Program-made: the position numbers and the translations under genes | Shown here: in pieces, positions 61,429 to 64,000 of the stretch | How the letters are laid out: every line of letters starts with the position of its first letter | Position numbering within the stretch: position 1 is the stretch's first letter | The notes under the pieces: generated by a model | The model's input: the letters and a program-made list of their open reading frames with translations, nothing else | What the model was told of the DNA's origin: nothing | The model's database searches: none | Origin: Marchantia polymorpha subsp. ruderalis | Taxonomy: Eukaryota; Streptophyta; Marchantiopsida; Marchantiales; Marchantiaceae | Assembly (NCBI GenBank): GCA_037833965.1 | Contig: AP031351.1 | Coordinates: 27,912,501 to 27,976,500, forward strand | Length of the DNA: 64,000 bases | Direction: 5' to 3'

Positions 61429-63769
61429 TACCCCAACTATACTGGGTTGACCACGAAATACTGAACCTCAAACAAGTTGGATCAATTTAGTCCATAACGA
61501 GATCTAATTTTGAAACTGAACATGATCAATAAATGATTTGCTTCCACGACAAAGAAGGCGACTCAGAGCAGAGCCCCTCACTCTGAATTCCTCACATCAC
61601 ACCAGCTCTGTCTGCTCTGGACGGCGACTGAGATCCCAGACTTGGCAGTGCAAATTGCAAAGTATGAGATCTCTCACTTGGCGAGAGACCCACTGAATGC
61701 AACGTCATGTACATGCCTGCAGATTGATTGCCTAGATTCGGCTTGTTGTACGTGAACATAGGTCCCGAGGTTTCGCAGCTGCTGCTGCTAAGACTTTCTG
61801 CTACCTTCCTGCCTTGTTCGTCTAGTCAACACGGGAATGATGATCATTCCCGTCTTCAACCAGATGCATTTCCAGGTACAAAAATACTTTGGCGTTGTGG
61901 GCTGCTTGGAATTAAAGCCGGTCTCTGTCGACAAAGCCTGCCTGGATTGAATCTTCGAAGAATGCCGACCGGATTCAACTGGAAGCATAGCCACCAGATG
62001 CACCTGGTCGAGTACCGGAGGGAACACACTTCTCCATTAGTAGTGCCAGTCTCAAGTAGAGCAAATCTCCTTCTGAGCTTGACACTGATTGAAGCAAGCG
62101 AGGGACTTCCCAAGTGGCCGTTTGTTTGGTACCTTGTGGTCAAAGCTCTAGCGAGCGAGGGAGGGAGGGAGGGAGGGCTGGTGGCTGGGGGCTGGTGGCT
62201 GCCTTGGACACTGAGGAGGAGATCCTCCAAAGTTCGATCAAAACAAACGTGCACTGCTGACAGAGGGATGGAGATATGTCGGATGCCTCGTATGGCCTGT
62301 ACGTCGGGGTCGAAATGAGGCTTCGCTTTTGGTTTGGACGGAGAGGGTTTATGGGGTTGGTGGGTGCCCGTCGCTGAGTGGATCGATGGAGACATCGTTC
62401 GCCCTCATGCGTCTCTCGTACGTAAACAGGCGAGGACGATGTCGCTGCGAACTCGTTTTTCAATGAATCCATGATGAGGGCGGGCAGGAGAGGATGATGA
62501 TCGTGATCATGGAGGCTCAGGGTGCTGCATGCAAGTGTCAACTTCGTCCCAACTTGCAAGACACTTGTCCAGCTCCCCATCCCTCTCGATGCGGATATTC
62601 ACTCCCGTCTCCCTTTCTCTGACAGACCCTCCACATGTCGTCGTTCCGATGCCTCGATTCCCAACTTGCCCCTTCGCAAGTCTGTTCATGAAAGGTCTGC
62701 GAGACGGACCCCCATCGTTCCTTATCCCGTTCCTTATCTTCTTCTTTGTGACCTCCTCCTCTTTGTGCCGCCTACCTTCCAGTATCTGGAACCTTCGTTC
62801 CAGTACCTCCCCGACATAATAAAATATTTTGTGCTCAGAGAGAGAGAGAGGGTGCTGGTGAACGATCGATTTGTGGGGATTGGATCTCCCGCTATGCCCT
62901 CCATTTCACTTTACCCTCCTTTGGTACTCACTGCACTGACGAATGATTAGTTTTCTCAAGGGGCTGCTGCTTCAAAAGTAGCATGGTGCAAAACTCGTGC
63001 GTTTCTAAGTGCAATTGCAGAGGTTGCGAGACTCCACGCATGCATTCGTCTGCACTGGGCTCCTATGTTGCATGATGGCCAACTCATGGTTCATACTTTA
63101 CGTCGATGCTGTACGCGAATGAACCGACAAGTGAATGGAAATATGAACCCCATCGTGGAACAAGAACATTATAACAACAACTACATTTCAAGGTCCTCGA
63201 AGTTCTTCCAGTGACTTTCCTACACGTACCAATACACAATCATCCATATGCTACCAATCGCATACTATGGACTGTTGCAAATCCACTATTCTTAAAATGA
63301 ACAGCCACATCCACACGGAACATCGCCAACAGCAGCAAGAGAACGCTATAAATTATTAATAACATGGACACCTAACAGAACCTGTATTACGGTTTGCTCG
63401 TGTATCTGTTGTGGGATAACCGGCTGGCTTTTGGAGTCAAAGTTTCCGCTCAAAGGTATGGAGCTCCGTCATGAATCGGGGGACGTTCGTCACAAGATGG
63501 ATGTTGTTTTAGACTGCTGCTCAGATAAGAAGCTAAAGATGTAAGAAACATATGGATGGAACGATGGAAGAGGATGGAAGAAGCTAAAGTACTTTTGATC
63601 TTATCCAAATTGCAGAACTGAAGCTGAACTAAGAGGGGCACGAGGGAAAACGCTCACACACGGGGATGATCATCTCATGCGAACACTTTCAGAACTCAAG
63701 GATAGAAACGGACAAGTGACGAATAGATCTTACGAAAGGATGGAAGAAGTCAATGGAGAATCCAAGACA
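61429..63769. other. Balanced to GC-rich region, no recognised gene
   Basis: Several long frames overlap on both strands (for example 61728-62318 + and 62395-61856 -), which indicates composition rather than coding. Simple repeats include GGGA runs at about 62156-62178 and GA runs at about 62838-62851. It may be leader or noncoding sequence of a transcript. Confidence 0.35.
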
Positions 63770-63771
63770 CG

Positions 63772-64000
63772 CTATTCAATCCATGACGAGCTGAGCTTAG
63801 ATCTCAACAAAACATAATAATTTTTCCTGCTCTGCGTAACGGCAGCACCCCTTCCCCTCCTGGGAACAACTTGCTCCTTGATTGGTTTGGGTCTCCATGG
63901 CTCATCTTCTCCCTGTGACATAAGATTGGCAAGACGAGGGTCGAAGTTGGCTACAATATGCACCGTCCGTCCATCCATCCGACCAAAAGGCGAGAATGCA
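63772..64000 (-). CDS. Probable 3' exon of a gene running off the window (partial)
   Basis: The minus-strand frame stays open to the window edge (its reading continues upstream of the first ATG at 63978) and ends at a stop at 63772-63774. The residues MDGRTVHIVANFDPRLANLM and WRPKPIKEQVVPRRGRG look like real protein sequence: even composition, then a basic tail. I do not recognise the family. The beginning lies outside the window, and the last 20 or so codons might instead be intron or UTR. Confidence 0.35.
   Translation of the reverse strand, partial: AFSPFGRMDGRTVHIVANFDPRLANLMSQGEDEPWRPKPIKEQVVPRRGRGAAVTQSRKNYYVLLRSKLSSSWIE

Noticed and set aside
61728..62318. 196-codon + strand open frame overlapped by 179- and 146-codon minus-strand frames
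   Set aside because: Both strands are open at once and simple GGGA repeats are translated within it; no family recognised.

Overview
This window is nuclear DNA of a land plant. Evidence: two multi-exon genes with GT-AG introns whose products match plant proteins end to end (peroxisomal copper amine oxidase and the AP-2 mu adaptin), a nuclear-type tRNA-Pro(AGG), and decayed plant Ty1/copia and Ty3/gypsy retrotransposons with an initiator-tRNA-Met primer site. Short introns, GC-rich 5' regions and AT-rich repeat blocks suggest a bryophyte (liverwort or moss), but that is inference; the species cannot be fixed from sequence alone.

The window alternates between AT-rich repeat territory (about 1-12 kb, 19-27.5 kb, 46.9-54.4 kb) and gene-bearing territory of more balanced composition (about 12-17 kb, 27.6-46.8 kb, 54.4-64 kb). 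The first AT-rich block holds a minus-strand copia remnant (RNase H, reverse transcriptase and integrase pieces, polypurine tract, two diverged LTR copies), a minus-strand gypsy remnant apparently nested in it (LTR, primer site, gag, zinc knuckle, protease), a MULE-like TIR element with 9-bp target duplication, and a tRNA-Pro gene. At 17.7-19.1 kb a 3 x 40-bp repeat is followed by a six-unit tandem array of 174- or 210-bp units. The third AT-rich block carries more copia pieces, a 403-bp LTR related to the gypsy LTR at 7.3 kb, and a 647-bp TIR element with a 10-bp target duplication.

The two well-supported protein genes lie in tandem on the + strand. The copper amine oxidase (12 coding exons, 30312-35738, 789 aa) has all catalytic and copper-binding residues and ends in the peroxisomal signal SKL. 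AP2M (13 coding exons, 39440-45360, 440 aa) is complete and contains the cargo-binding residues of mu2. Every splice junction in both models keeps frame. The genes have unrelated roles (peroxisomal polyamine/amine oxidation; clathrin endocytosis), so their adjacency need not be functional.

The remaining gene-like territory (12.2-15.8 kb, 56.3-57.9 kb, 59.1-64 kb) contains GC-rich, CT/GA-rich sequence with promoter-like motifs but no protein I recognise. It may hold 5'UTRs, noncoding transcripts or lineage-specific genes. A probable partial exon runs off the right edge on the minus strand. I found no rRNA, CRISPR array or clearly new multi-gene system. The best leads are the tandem array, the fold-back hairpins, the two TIR elements and the unexplained GC-rich islands.
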